From contig NZ_CP014232.1 of the NCBI RefSeq assembly GCF_001553935.1, positions 1,426,001 to 1,490,000 of the forward strand: a stretch of DNA of 64,000 bases. Direction: 5' to 3'. This DNA comes from Actinomyces oris (lineage in GTDB: Bacteria; Actinomycetota; Actinomycetes; Actinomycetales; Actinomycetaceae). The notes under the pieces are model-generated. The model did not search any database. It worked only from the letters and a program-made list of their open reading frames with translations, and was not told where the DNA came from. Positions 8,774 through 18,362 of the stretch are shown piece after piece. Position numbers and translations under genes: made by a program. Numbering within the stretch: the stretch's first letter is position 1; every line of letters begins with the position of its first letter.

Positions 8774-8813
8774 ACGACGGCGCCGTTCCCCTTCCCGGGG
8801 GCGGCGCCGTCGT
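8774..8813 (+). terminator. Hairpin terminator after ABC ATPase gene
   Basis: Perfect 12-bp stem ACGACGGCGCCG / CGGCGCCGTCGT around a 16-base loop, starting 12 bases after the stop codon. No T-run follows, as is common in high-GC actinobacteria. Confidence 0.7.
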
Positions 8814-8943
8814 CGCGCTCACCGCGAGGGCAGGTGGTCCACGCCGCCCGGCGGAGGAGTTCAGCGGCCGGCACTGTCAGAAGTGTGGTCGGCGGCTCAT
8901 GTCTTGGAAAGCAAATTGGGTTCTGGCCTGAAAGAATGACCCT

Positions 8944-10320
8944 ATGTCCCAGTCCATGAAGATCACGGCGGCGACCATTGATCCGGCGCTGCTCGACCTC
9001 CCCTGGGAGACGCCGCTTGAGGAGTGGCCCACCGAGGTCCTCGCCGCGCTGCCCCGTGGTCTGTCCCGCCACATCGTGCGCTTCGTCAACCTCTCCGAGC
9101 GCGTCATCGCGGTCAAGGAGATCGGCGAGTCCGTGGCCCACCGCGAGTACGAGCTCCTGCGCGACCTGCTGCGCCTGGGGGCGCCCTGCGTGCATCCGAC
9201 GGCGGTTATCACCGGCCGCACCAGCGTCACCGGTGAGGAGCTCAACTCGGTGCTCGTCACTGAGCATCTGTCCTACTCCCTGCCCTACCGGGCGCTGTTC
9301 AGCCAGTACATGCGGCCTGAGACCGCCACCCGACTCATCGACGCGCTCGCCGTGCTGCTGGTGCGCCTGCACCTGCTGGGCTTCTACTGGGGGGACGTGT
9401 CCCTGTCCAACACGCTCTTCCGCCGCGACGCCGGGGCCTTCGCCGCCTATCTGGTGGACGCGGAGACCGGGGAGCTGTACCCCGAGGGGCTCACGGACGG
9501 CAAGCGCCTCTACGACATCGACGTGGCCCGCACCAACATCATCGGCGAGCTCATGGACCTCCAGGCCGGCGCCCTGCTGGAGCCGACCGTGGACACCATT
9601 GAGGTGGGGGACCGGATCGTCAGCCGCTACACCGAGCTGTGGGACGTGCTCACCGCCAAGGAGTCCTTCTCCATGGACGAGCGCTGGCGTCTGCGCCGCC
9701 GGGTCGAGAAGCTCAACGAGATGGGCTACGACGTCGCCGAGCTCGCCATGAACACCGACTCCGACGGCAACCACATCACCATTCAGCCCAAGGTTGTCGA
9801 CGCCGGCCACTACCACCGTCAGGTGATGCGACTGACCGGCCTGGACGTCCAGGAGCGTCAGGGCCAGCGCATGCTCAACGACCTGGAGGCCTATCGGGCC
9901 ATCACCGGCCGCAGCGAGGACCCCATCGAGCTGGTGGCCCACTCTTGGCTGGCGGAGGTCTTCGAGCCCACCATTCACTCCGTCCCCGTCGAGATGCGCC
10001 GCAAGCTGGAGCCCGCGGAGATCTTCCACGAGATTCTCGAGCACCGCTGGTACATGTCCGAGGCCCAGGACCGCTACGTCACCACCCAGGAGGCGGTGGA
10101 GGACTATGTGGCCACGGTGCTGCCCCAGCACCGCGATGAGCGGGCCTACCTGGGGGTCGGCGACACCCAGGAGATGGAGGCGATCGTCGTCGACGACGAC
10201 ACCGATGAGCCGATGCCCGAGGACGACGCCGAGTTCGCCGCCCGCGACGAGCAGACCCTGGCCGACTACACTGCCAACCCCTTTGGCTTCACCGCCGGTA
10301 TGAAGTTCAAGGGGGAGTAA
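8944..10320 (+). CDS. DUF4032 protein with LPS-kinase-like (protein kinase fold) N-terminal domain
   Basis: 458 residues. The N-terminal 260 residues look like a reduced kinase fold: VKEIGESVAHREYELL (Lys and Glu positions), a hinge region, then GFYWGDVSLSNTLF in place of HxDxxxxN, and AYLVDAETGELYP in the metal-binding position. The C-terminal half is the conserved DUF4032 segment found across actinobacteria, ending in a very acidic stretch. Substrate and pathway are unknown. It follows the ABC ATPase after a strong terminator, so it probably has its own promoter. Confidence 0.75.
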   Translation: MSQSMKITAATIDPALLDLPWETPLEEWPTEVLAALPRGLSRHIVRFVNLSERVIAVKEIGESVAHREYELLRDLLRLGAPCVHPTAVITGRTSVTGEELNSVLVTEHLSYSLPYRALFSQYMRPETATRLIDALAVLLVRLHLLGFYWGDVSLSNTLFRRDAGAFAAYLVDAETGELYPEGLTDGKRLYDIDVARTNIIGELMDLQAGALLEPTVDTIEVGDRIVSRYTELWDVLTAKESFSMDERWRLRRRVEKLNEMGYDVAELAMNTDSDGNHITIQPKVVDAGHYHRQVMRLTGLDVQERQGQRMLNDLEAYRAITGRSEDPIELVAHSWLAEVFEPTIHSVPVEMRRKLEPAEIFHEILEHRWYMSEAQDRYVTTQEAVEDYVATVLPQHRDERAYLGVGDTQEMEAIVVDDDTDEPMPEDDAEFAARDEQTLADYTANPFGFTAGMKFKGE

Positions 10321-10431
10321 GGCTCGCTGAGCAGACCGGGCGGTGCGTCGTCGTTCGCGCCCGGTAACGCCTGGCCGGTTGATAGTCTGGCCTCGATCAG
10401 CTGAGGCGATGAGAAGGGCCGTGACGGGGAT

Positions 10432-10887
10432 ATGAGCCAGGACGTGCCCGCATTCCAGGCCCTGCCCGGGGCCACGCCGGACAACAGCGCCTTCATCGAC
10501 CTGTACTTCGACCCGTCCGTCTCACTGCCGGGAAGGAGCACCGTGTCCATCACGATCAACGGCTGGTCGATGCGCCTGTCCGCGGGCCAGTTCGTGAGGG
10601 TCTCGGTGCCGCCGGGGCCGGTGAGCGTCGTCGTTGACCACTACGCGGCCTTCCTCAGTCCCAAGCCGCGCCTTGAGTTCGTCATGCAACCCGGCCAGGT
10701 GGTCCCGGTGTTCTACCGCGCCTCGATCCTGAACGGCGACCCGGGGGCTCTGAGCATAGGAAAGCACCACGGCATGTCCCGAACCGAGAAGGGATCGCTG
10801 ATCTTCGTGCTGGTGGTGCTGTTGCATATTCTCGTCGCTGGCGTGGTGCCGTTGTTGATTATCTTGAGCCGGGGGATGCCTGAGTAG
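10432..10887 (+). CDS. Small hypothetical protein with C-terminal membrane anchor
   Basis: 151 residues starting at an ATG 110 bases after the DUF4032 gene. The body is predicted beta-rich (STVSITINGWSMRLSAGQFVRV..PPGPVSVVVDHYAAF), and one C-terminal transmembrane segment (IFVLVVLLHILVAGVVPLLIIL) ends almost at the C-terminus, so most of it faces the cytoplasm if tail-anchored. I do not recognise the family. The beta-sandwich-plus-tail layout is reminiscent of DUF2846-like proteins, weakly. Confidence 0.6.
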   Translation: MSQDVPAFQALPGATPDNSAFIDLYFDPSVSLPGRSTVSITINGWSMRLSAGQFVRVSVPPGPVSVVVDHYAAFLSPKPRLEFVMQPGQVVPVFYRASILNGDPGALSIGKHHGMSRTEKGSLIFVLVVLLHILVAGVVPLLIILSRGMPE

Positions 10888-10919
10888 CCCGCCGGTGCCC
10901 CTGCTGCTTGCGGGTGCGG

Positions 10920-11095
10920 CCTACGGGCGGGGACATTGCGCGCGTAGGGGTGCGGATCCTTCCCTACGGGGGCATCCTGCGCGTTCGGGGACAGGATTCC
11001 GGTCCCCGACGGCGTCGAAGGTCCCCGGCCGTAGAGAAATGTCCCCGGACGCGTGGAAGGCCCCCGGTGGGTGGTGCCAGATGTCCCCGGCGGCG
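10920..11095. repeat. Degenerate GTCCCC-rich repeat cluster
   Basis: The gap between the small membrane protein and the convergent gene at 11104 holds at least five degenerate copies of a GC-rich unit built on rTGTCCCCGGmCG plus a CGTGGAA/CGTCGAA-like tail, in both orientations. A similar cluster lies at 29090-29245. No coding capacity is credible. Confidence 0.55.
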
Positions 11096-11103
11096 TGACG
11101 CTT

Positions 11104-12345
11104 CTAGGCGCCAAGCTCCTCGGCGACCATGGCCATCTCCTCGTCGGCACGGCGGCGCAGCTCACGGTGACGCGTCCAGGAGGCCAGCGAGACCTCGGTG
11201 ATGGCGTCCACCAGCAGGAAGGCCCCCACGGCCGCCATCCCGCCCGGGATGCTGCCGGTCGAGCGACGACGGCGCACGGCGGCCCCCACGAGGGCCCCGC
11301 CCAGACCCGCCTCGAGCAGCGCGGCACCCCGCACCGCCCACGGCTTGTCCGTCACCGTGCGCACATAGCCCTGCCAGAAGGCCGAGCCCGGGGTGGAGGG
11401 GTCAGCCAGCAGCAGGCCCACGCTGCGGCCCACCGCGTTGGACAGCCCGCGCGGCTCGTGCACGACGACGCCGGGAACCTCCACCGGCGCCAGGCGGCCG
11501 GTGAGGACCTCCAGCACCCAGTCGGGCAGGCCCAGGGCATCAAGCATGGCGGCGAATCCGTCAATGCCGGGCTTGACGATGGCGGCGGCCGCGGCCTCCA
11601 GGTCCGCGCCCGGGACGGCGTCAACGATCCCCGACGCATCGGTCAGGTCGGCCAGCAGCTCATCCACCAGGGACCTCAGGGCCGGGCCGGGCTCCTTGAC
11701 CCCGCCCCACACGTAGCGTGACGTCATGCCCCAGGAGAAGACGGCGTCGTCGTCGGGGTCCCCGGTGGGGATGGCGCGGATGGACATGTCCTCGGAGTCG
11801 GAGGTCAGCACCAGGGCCGGCAGGGACTCCTCGTCCCAGCCGAAGGTGCCCAGCTCGGTGCCCTCACCGGAGTACATGACGATGCGGCGGTCCAGGCTCG
11901 GCGTCGAGGCCACCGCCAGGGGGCGCTCCAGCAGGGTGGCCTGCAGCGGCACCATGTATGCGCTCATCGGGGAGATCACCACGGTGCGGGCACTGGCCGA
12001 GCCGTGGTGGGAGATCGAGGGCAGCTCGACGTCGTCGGGCAGGGCGTTGAAGGTCGCCGGGCCCACGGCGACGTCGGCCGTGAACTGCCGGGCCAGGGAC
12101 TCCACGAGCTCACTGACGCTCGGGCCGGGCACAACGCCCCCGCGCGAGGGCGGCGTCACCGCGACCCGGCCCTCGACGTCGGTCATGAGGGTCAGGCTCA
12201 GCAGGTGGGTGGTGGCCGGGAACCACTCCAGGCGCACGACCACCCCTCGCTCGGCGAAGGCGTCGGCGACCGCCTCCGGCGTCGTGCCCGGCGCGATGAG
12301 CACGCCGTCGGTGCGGTTCCAGCGCTGCGAAGCGTCCTGGGCCAT
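11104..12345 (-). CDS. Conserved hypothetical protein with C-terminal hydrophobic segment
   Basis: 413 residues. The ATG at 12345 follows an excellent ribosome binding site (AGGAGGT). The first 330 residues are soluble and acidic without recognised motifs. A hydrophobic stretch (LLEAGLGGALVGAAV, then GGMAAVGAFLLVDAITEVSLA) sits near the C-terminus and could be one or two membrane helices. It is last in the minus-strand run ispF-cysS-rlmB, about 170 bases after rlmB, and may be cotranscribed. No function can be assigned. Confidence 0.7.
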   Translation of the reverse strand: MAQDASQRWNRTDGVLIAPGTTPEAVADAFAERGVVVRLEWFPATTHLLSLTLMTDVEGRVAVTPPSRGGVVPGPSVSELVESLARQFTADVAVGPATFNALPDDVELPSISHHGSASARTVVISPMSAYMVPLQATLLERPLAVASTPSLDRRIVMYSGEGTELGTFGWDEESLPALVLTSDSEDMSIRAIPTGDPDDDAVFSWGMTSRYVWGGVKEPGPALRSLVDELLADLTDASGIVDAVPGADLEAAAAAIVKPGIDGFAAMLDALGLPDWVLEVLTGRLAPVEVPGVVVHEPRGLSNAVGRSVGLLLADPSTPGSAFWQGYVRTVTDKPWAVRGAALLEAGLGGALVGAAVRRRRSTGSIPGGMAAVGAFLLVDAITEVSLASWTRHRELRRRADEEMAMVAEELGA

Positions 12346-12512
12346 GGGGACCTCCTGTGGATCGGATGCGGCCCATTGTGTCAGCAACGGGGCCGTCATG
12401 GGGAAGTGTAAACCGGGCGCATTTCCTGCCGGGGCGGCCGGAACCGTCGGATCCGGTGGATCGGCCGGCTTGACCGGCGCAGTCGGGGGACGGCCGGCCC
12501 TGAGCGGCGGGG

Positions 12513-13511
12513 TCAGCTGCCGGCGCCGGCGGCCCGACGCCGCAGGCGGTCGACCTCGTAGAGGCTGATACCCGTGGCCACGGCCGCGTTGAGGGACTCC
12601 ACGCTGCGGCTGATCGGCACCGAGGCCAGCACGTCGCAGGTCTCGCGCACCAGGCGGGACAGGCCCGCGCCCTCCGCGCCGGTGACCAGCACCAGGGGTG
12701 AGTCGGCCAGGGTGAGGTCCTCGACGACCGTGCTGCCCGAGCCATCCAGGCCGACGACGAAGCAGCCCTCCTTCTTCAGCTGCTCCAGGGAGCGCACGAG
12801 ATTCGTCTCGCGGGCCACGCGCACTCGGGCGGCGGCGCCGGCCGACACCTTCCACACGGTGGCGTTGACGCCCACCGAGCGGCGCTCGGGGATGATGACG
12901 CCGTCGGCCCCGAAGGCTCCGGCGCTGCGCAGGACCGCGCCCAGGTTGTGGGGGTCGGTCACCTGGTCCAGGGCCACGAGCAGCGGCGTGCGGCCCAGGG
13001 CGCGGGCGCGCTCCAGCAGGTCGCGGGCGGTGGTGTACTCGTAGGCGGGCACCTCGATGGCCACGCCCTGGTGGGTGGCGGAGTCGGTCAGGGCGTCCAG
13101 GTCCAGCTTGGTGGTCTCCAGCACTGGGGCGCCCAGCAGGGCGGCGCGGCGCACCACGGCGCCCAGGCGCTCGTCGGACTGGGAGGAGACCGCCATGAAG
13201 ACCCGGGTGATGGGCACCGAGGCGTAGGCGGCCTCGGCCACAGCGTTACGTCCGCACAGGATCTCGTGGCCCTCGGGCACATCGAAGCGGCGCTTGATCT
13301 TCTCCAGCTGCTTGGCGCGAGTGGGCTGGGCGGCCCGGGACTCGGCGCGGGCCTTCGCCCGGGCCTTGGGGTGGCCGACGCGGTTCTCCGCGCGCGGGGT
13401 GGGGCCCTTGCCCTCCAGGCCCTTGCGGCGCTGGCCGCCCGAGCCCTTCGTGGGGCCCTTCTTCGAGCCGGGGCGGCGCTTGGCGCCGGGGTACTGCTCG
13501 TTGCCGGGCAT
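12513..13511 (-). CDS. rlmB: 23S rRNA (guanosine-2'-O)-methyltransferase RlmB (TrmH/SpoU family)
   Basis: 332 residues. A lysine/arginine-rich N-terminal extension (about 75 residues) precedes the SpoU substrate-binding domain (GHEILCGRNAVAEA) and the knotted methyltransferase domain. Its three motifs are present: ALDQVTDPHNLGAVLRSA (motif 1, Asn and Arg), LVLVTGAEGAGLS (motif 2) and ISRSVESLNAAVATGI (motif 3). It follows cysS by 75 bases, the conserved actinobacterial order ispF-cysS-rlmB. The family 2'-O-methylates G2251 in the 23S rRNA peptidyl-transferase P-loop. Confidence 0.93.
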   Translation of the reverse strand: MPGNEQYPGAKRRPGSKKGPTKGSGGQRRKGLEGKGPTPRAENRVGHPKARAKARAESRAAQPTRAKQLEKIKRRFDVPEGHEILCGRNAVAEAAYASVPITRVFMAVSSQSDERLGAVVRRAALLGAPVLETTKLDLDALTDSATHQGVAIEVPAYEYTTARDLLERARALGRTPLLVALDQVTDPHNLGAVLRSAGAFGADGVIIPERRSVGVNATVWKVSAGAAARVRVARETNLVRSLEQLKKEGCFVVGLDGSGSTVVEDLTLADSPLVLVTGAEGAGLSRLVRETCDVLASVPISRSVESLNAAVATGISLYEVDRLRRRAAGAGS

Positions 13512-13586
13512 CCGGCCTCCTGTTCGTGACGGTACGAGTTGATGCGAAAGAGTCTGCGAAAGAGTCGTAGGTGGTGGGCGGGCCGC

Positions 13587-15176
13587 TCAGGCCAGGTGCC
13601 AGCGGGCGCCCGAGGGGGAGTCCTCGACGACGACGCCGGCCCCGGTCAGCTTGTCGCGCAGGGCGTCGGCGCGCGCCCAGTCCTTGGCGGCACGGGCCTG
13701 GGCCCGCTCGGCGAGGTCGTGGCGGATGAGACGGTCGAGGGCCTCCATGGCGGCGCCGCCCTGGGAGGAGCCGGCGCCGTCGAGCACCCGGGCGCGCCAG
13801 GGCTCGGCCAGCGGGTCCAGGCCCAGGACGTCGAGCTGGGAGCGCAGGTCCAGGGCGAGGCCGGTCACCGAGGCGCACAGGTCGTCGTCGGCCCCCTGGC
13901 CGCCGCTCGGGGCGGCCTGGGTGAGGGCCACGTTGAGGGCTTTGAGGGTGGCGTGGACGACCGCCATGGCGCCGGCCAGGTTGAGGTCCTCATCCATGGC
14001 GGCGGTGAACTCGGCCGGCAGGGTCCGGGCGCGCACCTGCTCGGCGGGGGCGTCGACGGGGTTGGCGTCCTCGCCGTCGCAGAACTCGTAGGCCCGCAGG
14101 ATCGCGCCGGACAGTCGCTCCCACAGGGCGGCGGCGTCGGCCAGGGTCTCCTCGGAGAACTCCACGGTGGAGCGGTGGTGGACGGTGCCCAGGGCCAGGC
14201 GCAGCACGGCGGCGTCGTAGCGCTTGAGCAGCTCGGCCACCACCAGGGAGTTGCCCAGCGACTTGCTCATCTTCTCGCCCTTGATGGTCACCCAGGCGTT
14301 GTGGACCCAGTGGCGCGCGAAGCCCCAGCCGGCGCCGTGGGACTGGGCCTGCTCGTTCTCGTGGTGGGGGAAACGCAGGTCGATGCCGCCGCCGTGGATG
14401 TCGAAGGTCTCGCCCAGGTAGCGGCGCGACATGGCCGAGCACTCCAGGTGCCAGCCGGGCCGGCCCCGGCCCCAGGGGGCGTCCCAGGCGGCGTCGGCCG
14501 GCTCGGTGGGCTTGGCGGCCTTCCACAGGGCGAAGTCGCGCGGGTCGCGCTTGTCGGCCTCGACGTCGTCATCGAGCTGGGACTCGTCCTCGGTGGTGGC
14601 CAGGTCCTCCAGTCGCTGGTTGGTGAGGGAGCCGTAGCCGGGCAGGGAGCGGACGTCGTAGTAGACGTTGCCGGACTCTCCGACGTAGGCGTGGCCGGCG
14701 TCCAGCAGGCGCTGGACCAGGTCGATCATCTCGGGGATGTGGCCGGTGGCGCGCGGCTCATAGGTGGGGGCGTCCACGCCCAGGGCACGGTAGGCGGCGT
14801 CGAACTCCCGCTCGAAGCGCTGGGCCCAGGCCCACCACGGCACCGGCGGCTCGGCTGCGGCCGACTTGCTGAGGATCTTGTCGTCAATGTCCGTGACGTT
14901 GCGGATGAGGCGGACCTCCTGGCCGCCGCGCTCGAGCCAGCGGCGCAGGACGTCGAAGGCGATGCCGCTGCGCATGTGGCCGATATGGGGCGAGCCCTGG
15001 ACGGTGGCACCACACAGGTAGATCGTCACCAGGCCGGGGGTGGCCGTGGGGGCCAGCGGCACGATCGCGCGGGCGGCGGAGTCGTACAGGCGCAGGGCTG
15101 GCTCGCCCGCTCGGGCGGCGGAGTCGGCGGGGCCCGCGGACTCAGGGGACTCAGTGGGAGTGATGCTCACAGGCAC
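13587..15176 (-). CDS. cysS: Cysteinyl-tRNA synthetase
   Basis: 529 residues, class I synthetase. The HIGH motif appears as [10 protein letters not shown] and KMSKS as [10 protein letters not shown]. Zinc ligands are seen in [14 protein letters not shown] and FPHHENEQ. A helical C-terminal anticodon-binding region follows. Two GTG starts (15176, 15170) are possible, and neither has a strong ribosome binding site. The N-terminal 35 residues precede the catalytic fold and may be partly leader. It is in the ispF-cysS-rlmB group. Confidence 0.96.
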   Translation of the reverse strand: MPVSITPTESPESAGPADSAARAGEPALRLYDSAARAIVPLAPTATPGLVTIYLCGATVQGSPHIGHMRSGIAFDVLRRWLERGGQEVRLIRNVTDIDDKILSKSAAAEPPVPWWAWAQRFEREFDAAYRALGVDAPTYEPRATGHIPEMIDLVQRLLDAGHAYVGESGNVYYDVRSLPGYGSLTNQRLEDLATTEDESQLDDDVEADKRDPRDFALWKAAKPTEPADAAWDAPWGRGRPGWHLECSAMSRRYLGETFDIHGGGIDLRFPHHENEQAQSHGAGWGFARHWVHNAWVTIKGEKMSKSLGNSLVVAELLKRYDAAVLRLALGTVHHRSTVEFSEETLADAAALWERLSGAILRAYEFCDGEDANPVDAPAEQVRARTLPAEFTAAMDEDLNLAGAMAVVHATLKALNVALTQAAPSGGQGADDDLCASVTGLALDLRSQLDVLGLDPLAEPWRARVLDGAGSSQGGAAMEALDRLIRHDLAERAQARAAKDWARADALRDKLTGAGVVVEDSPSGARWHLA

Positions 15177-15296
15177 AGGCTACCTGGCCGCCCGCCACCG
15201 GTGTCTACCAGGACCAGGACTTTTTCCCGAGGTGCCCGACGTCGGGGTCGTGCCTTAGTCCTCGTAGTCGGAGGGTGAGGGGTACGACCTCGAGGG

Positions 15297-15980
15297 CTAA
15301 CCCACGACCGGGCGAACGGCGTTGGGCCGCGGGTAGACCAGGGCTGTGGCGACGGCGAGCAGGCCCTCAGTGCGGCCCAGGAAACCCAGGTGGTCGGTGG
15401 TGGTGGCGCAGAAGGAGACCCGGGCGGAGGCGGCCTCGGACAGCGCCCGGGAGGCCTCGGCGGAGCGGGCGGCCACGCGCGGGCGCTCGCCCACGAGCTG
15501 GACGGCGATGTTGCCGATCTCGAAGCCGGCCTCGCGCACCCGGCGGGCGGCCTCGCTCAGGAGCGCAGTCCCGGAGGCCCCCTTCCACTGGGGCTCGGCG
15601 GTGCCGAAGTTCGAGCCCAGGTCGCCCAGTCCGGCGGCCGAGAACAGGGCGTCGCAGCAGGCGTGGGCGACGACGTCGCCGTCGGAGTGACCGGCAAGGC
15701 CCACCTCGCCGGGCCACTCCAGGCAGGCCAGGTGCATGGGGGTGCCCGAGTCGGGGGCGGCGAAGGCGTGCACGTCGGTGCCGATGCCGGTGCGCGGCAG
15801 GAACTGGGCGATCTGGTCCAGGGCGATCGTGGCTGGGCCGGCGGCGTGGCGGGCCCGGGAAGGTGCCGGGGCCTGTGAGTCAGGGGCGGCGGGTGCGGCG
15901 TCACCGGGGACGACGTCGGTGGAGGTGGCGTCCATGGGCTGAGCAACGTGGGATGACTGGTCTGGCTGGCGTGCGGACAT
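15297..15980 (-). CDS. ispF: 2-C-methyl-D-erythritol 2,4-cyclodiphosphate synthase
   Basis: 227 residues; the family is about 160, so roughly 60 extra Ala/Pro-rich N-terminal residues precede the domain and the true start may be downstream. Metal-binding motif GTDVHAF (Asp and His), [16 protein letters not shown] and the C-terminal [19 protein letters not shown] (substrate and CDP site) are present. It forms the cyclodiphosphate step of the MEP isoprenoid pathway. The usual upstream partner ispD is not in the window; the gene to the right is on the other strand. Confidence 0.93.
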   Translation of the reverse strand: MSARQPDQSSHVAQPMDATSTDVVPGDAAPAAPDSQAPAPSRARHAAGPATIALDQIAQFLPRTGIGTDVHAFAAPDSGTPMHLACLEWPGEVGLAGHSDGDVVAHACCDALFSAAGLGDLGSNFGTAEPQWKGASGTALLSEAARRVREAGFEIGNIAVQLVGERPRVAARSAEASRALSEAASARVSFCATTTDHLGFLGRTEGLLAVATALVYPRPNAVRPVVG

Positions 15981-16140
15981 GGGGCCGTGTCTACCAGATG
16001 GGACCTGGCCGCGTTCTGAGCGGCCCGGCCGATCGTCGTCGGCCCGGTCTGGTGGAGGGGCGCGGCAGGATGAGGAGACGACGTGCGGGTGGAGAGTTGT
16101 CCCCGTAGCCCTCCAAGCCGGGCGCCGTTACGTTGCCGTC

Positions 16141-16617
16141 ATGATTATCTGGCGTGGCTGGGGCATTCTCAGCGTCTTCATCACTTTACTGGTGGCGGGC
16201 ATTGTGGGGTCGACCTTCCAAGCGTTTCTTGGCAGCGGCAACACGTCGGTCTTTTTCGGGTATGGACTCGGGCTCGTCCTGGCTGGGGTGGCCAACTACT
16301 TCTTCGGGCGTCAGGTGAATGAGCTTGCTCCCGCCAGGAAGATCGAGGCGTTCAAGGACCAGATGCGCCACGAGATGTGGGACCGCGTGGCTCACGGGTC
16401 CTTTCAGGTGGGGCCGGGAGCGCCTCCGCCGGCAAACCGCGACGAGGCGCATCAGCAGGTCGAGCACGTCGTCGAGCAGGCGAGTGCGAACGCTGCGAAG
16501 GGTCTCCGTAACATCCACTCCGTTTTCTTCATCCCGGTCCAGTGGATCGGAGCGGTCGAGGGCGTGCTGGGAGTGGTCCTGATCGTGCTGTCGGTCGTGA
16601 TGTCCTTCTCCGGCTGA
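16141..16617 (+). CDS. Hypothetical membrane protein
   Basis: 158 residues from an ATG at the first hydrophobic segment. Two N-terminal membrane helices (ILSVFITLLVAGIVG and FFGYGLGLVLAGVANYFFG), a charged cytoplasmic middle (about 60-115), and one C-terminal helix (GVLGVVLIVLSVVMSF) are visible. The in-frame sequence upstream to 15979 is not homologous to anything obvious. It is divergent from ispF. No known family recognised. Confidence 0.6.
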   Translation: MIIWRGWGILSVFITLLVAGIVGSTFQAFLGSGNTSVFFGYGLGLVLAGVANYFFGRQVNELAPARKIEAFKDQMRHEMWDRVAHGSFQVGPGAPPPANRDEAHQQVEHVVEQASANAAKGLRNIHSVFFIPVQWIGAVEGVLGVVLIVLSVVMSFSG

Positions 16618-16753
16618 TCTCCGGCTGAGCAGCCCTCACGGGCGCGATTCCACCGACGGGGCTGGCCTGCGTTGAAGCGGGCTATTGCGCTGCTGGTCAG
16701 AGGAGCAGGGCAGTCAGCCGACCTGCTGCGAGCCGATGCGGCGTATCAGGTGC

Positions 16754-16946
16754 GGGGTTGGTGTTGTCTTCTGGTGGGGTGTGAGGCCTGTGGTGGTGTA
16801 GTGCACGAGGTTGGGGTGCTATTGGGGGAGGGTTGGGTGTACTGCATGGGGGTCGGGGGTTCGTGCAGTATGGATAACCCTTGGTCATTGGATCCCAGCC
16901 CTCGTTGAGTAAGGCCTGGCCGGCAGGTGGCTGGGCCGGCCCCGAC
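16754..16946 (+). repeat. 193-bp direct repeat, left copy (right copy 18363-18555)
   Basis: Matches the right copy at about 189 of 193 positions and flanks the DUF559/AbiEi-like gene. It ends in a GC-rich inverted repeat (GGCCGGC ... GCCGGCC). Part of the unit (CCCTCGTGGAGTA) recurs once more at about 16974. The 473-base gap 16620-17092 holds only this repeat and its degenerate continuation. ORFs across it on the minus strand are low-complexity shadows. Confidence 0.92.
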
Positions 16947-17092
16947 GTCGTCTCAGGACAAGCGGCTCCCGACCCTCGTGGAGTACGGATTTTCAGGTCG
17001 GGTGCGGAGCCACAGGTGCGCGAATGCGACCTCAATCCACAGGGCTGGTCGCAGTGGGTGACCCGCGCCGTCGCAGTGCGCAACCTTGAGAT

Positions 17093-18244
17093 ATGACTCC
17101 GCGACCTTCAGCCCCCGGCACTGTCTCCGATCTGCGCCCGCGTCTGCTGCACACATCGCGCCGCTCCCGCCGCGGCTGTCTTCCCTCGCGTTCGTGGATC
17201 CGTTTGGCCCGTGGATACTACTGGCTGCCGGATCGTGATGCTGAGCGCTGGCAGCATCGTTACACCCTGTCGTTGGCGCGGGCTGTGGTTGCCCAGCGCA
17301 CCCAGTTGTCCACGGCCTATCTGTCGCACACATCAGCGGCTCTGGCGCTTGAGCTCGACATGTTCTCCCAGGAGCCCGATGTCTATCTCGCGGTGTCCAG
17401 TGCCCCGAACCAGGTCCATACCGTTCTACCCCGTATCTGGGTTCCGGCCCGTGGTACACCCTCGCTGATCTCCGAGGGGCCCTCGGACTCTTCTGGGTGC
17501 CGGGACGTTCATTTGTGGCGACGCCGTCTTGGGCTGATGCCGCATGAGGTCGAGTCCGTGGGAGAGACGGTGACGACGACGGCGGTGCGCACGGCCTATG
17601 ACTGCGCCTTCGACGAGCCAGCGCACAACGCGCTCGCCATTGCGGACTCGGTGCTGCGTCGCTGTTGTCAACCGGACCGGGAGCGGCCCGAGTTGTGTTT
17701 GGAGGCGATTGATCGAGTGAGGCAGGAGTGGGCCCGTACGCTCAAGCGTGAGCCGAGACGCCGCGGGGTGGCTCAGGCCCGGGCGGTGCTGGGGCTGGCG
17801 ACGCCGTTCTCCGAGTCGGCGCTTGAGAGCGCAGTGCGGTGGCTGGTCCTGGTTCTGGGGCTGCCGATCCCGCAGGTGCAGTACCCCGTCGATACTTCCG
17901 AGGGGCGTTGGTGGGTGGATATGTGCTGGCCGGACAGGAGACTCGTCGTTGAGGCTGACGGCAGGAAGAAGTACCAGGGGGCTGAGGACCTGTGGAAGGA
18001 GAAACGGCGCCAGGATGGGATTGAGTCGCAGGGGTGGACGGTGCTGCGCGTGTCCTACGGAGACATGATGCGTCCAGACCAGCTCGGCGCCAAGATTCTG
18101 ACGAAGTTCCCTCCTGCGGAGGTCTCGCGCCTCCGGCCCCGGCAGGAGTTGGAATGGGCGGGTATGCGTCTGGAGACCTGTCTGCGTGAGGCCTCGTTGC
18201 TGGGGCAACGGCTTCCCCGAGGGTCGGCTGAGCTTGGTCTATGA
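17093..18244 (+). CDS. DUF559 / AbiEi-type protein (PD-(D/E)XK-like C-terminal domain)
   Basis: 383 residues. The N-terminal third resembles the winged-helix AbiEi-type antitoxin region (LARGYYWLPDRDAERWQHRYTLSLARAV). The C-terminal third carries the DUF559/Vsr-like endonuclease pattern: ESALESAVRWLVL, then WWVDMCWPDRRLVVEADGRKKYQG (Asp, then E-x-D-G) and WTVLRVSYGDMM. Such proteins are common and often horizontally acquired in actinobacteria; some relate to abortive-infection antitoxins, most are uncharacterised. Direct repeats on both sides suggest it moved in as a cassette. No AbiEii-like partner is adjacent. Confidence 0.7.
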   Translation: MTPRPSAPGTVSDLRPRLLHTSRRSRRGCLPSRSWIRLARGYYWLPDRDAERWQHRYTLSLARAVVAQRTQLSTAYLSHTSAALALELDMFSQEPDVYLAVSSAPNQVHTVLPRIWVPARGTPSLISEGPSDSSGCRDVHLWRRRLGLMPHEVESVGETVTTTAVRTAYDCAFDEPAHNALAIADSVLRRCCQPDRERPELCLEAIDRVRQEWARTLKREPRRRGVAQARAVLGLATPFSESALESAVRWLVLVLGLPIPQVQYPVDTSEGRWWVDMCWPDRRLVVEADGRKKYQGAEDLWKEKRRQDGIESQGWTVLRVSYGDMMRPDQLGAKILTKFPPAEVSRLRPRQELEWAGMRLETCLREASLLGQRLPRGSAELGL

Positions 18245-18362
18245 AGCACGGGCAGCCGCCGTTGACCGTCGGAGTACATGTGAGGCTGCGTGCTCTCAGA
18301 TGGAGTCTGTTGATCTCGCAGTGCCGGCAGGACGCCAGATGGGGCGAGGAGCTGCGGGCGCG

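Noticed and set aside
13587..15176. HIGH motif of CysS reading [10 protein letters not shown] as a defect
   Set aside because: HIGH itself is intact within HIGHM; CysS proteins vary on both sides.
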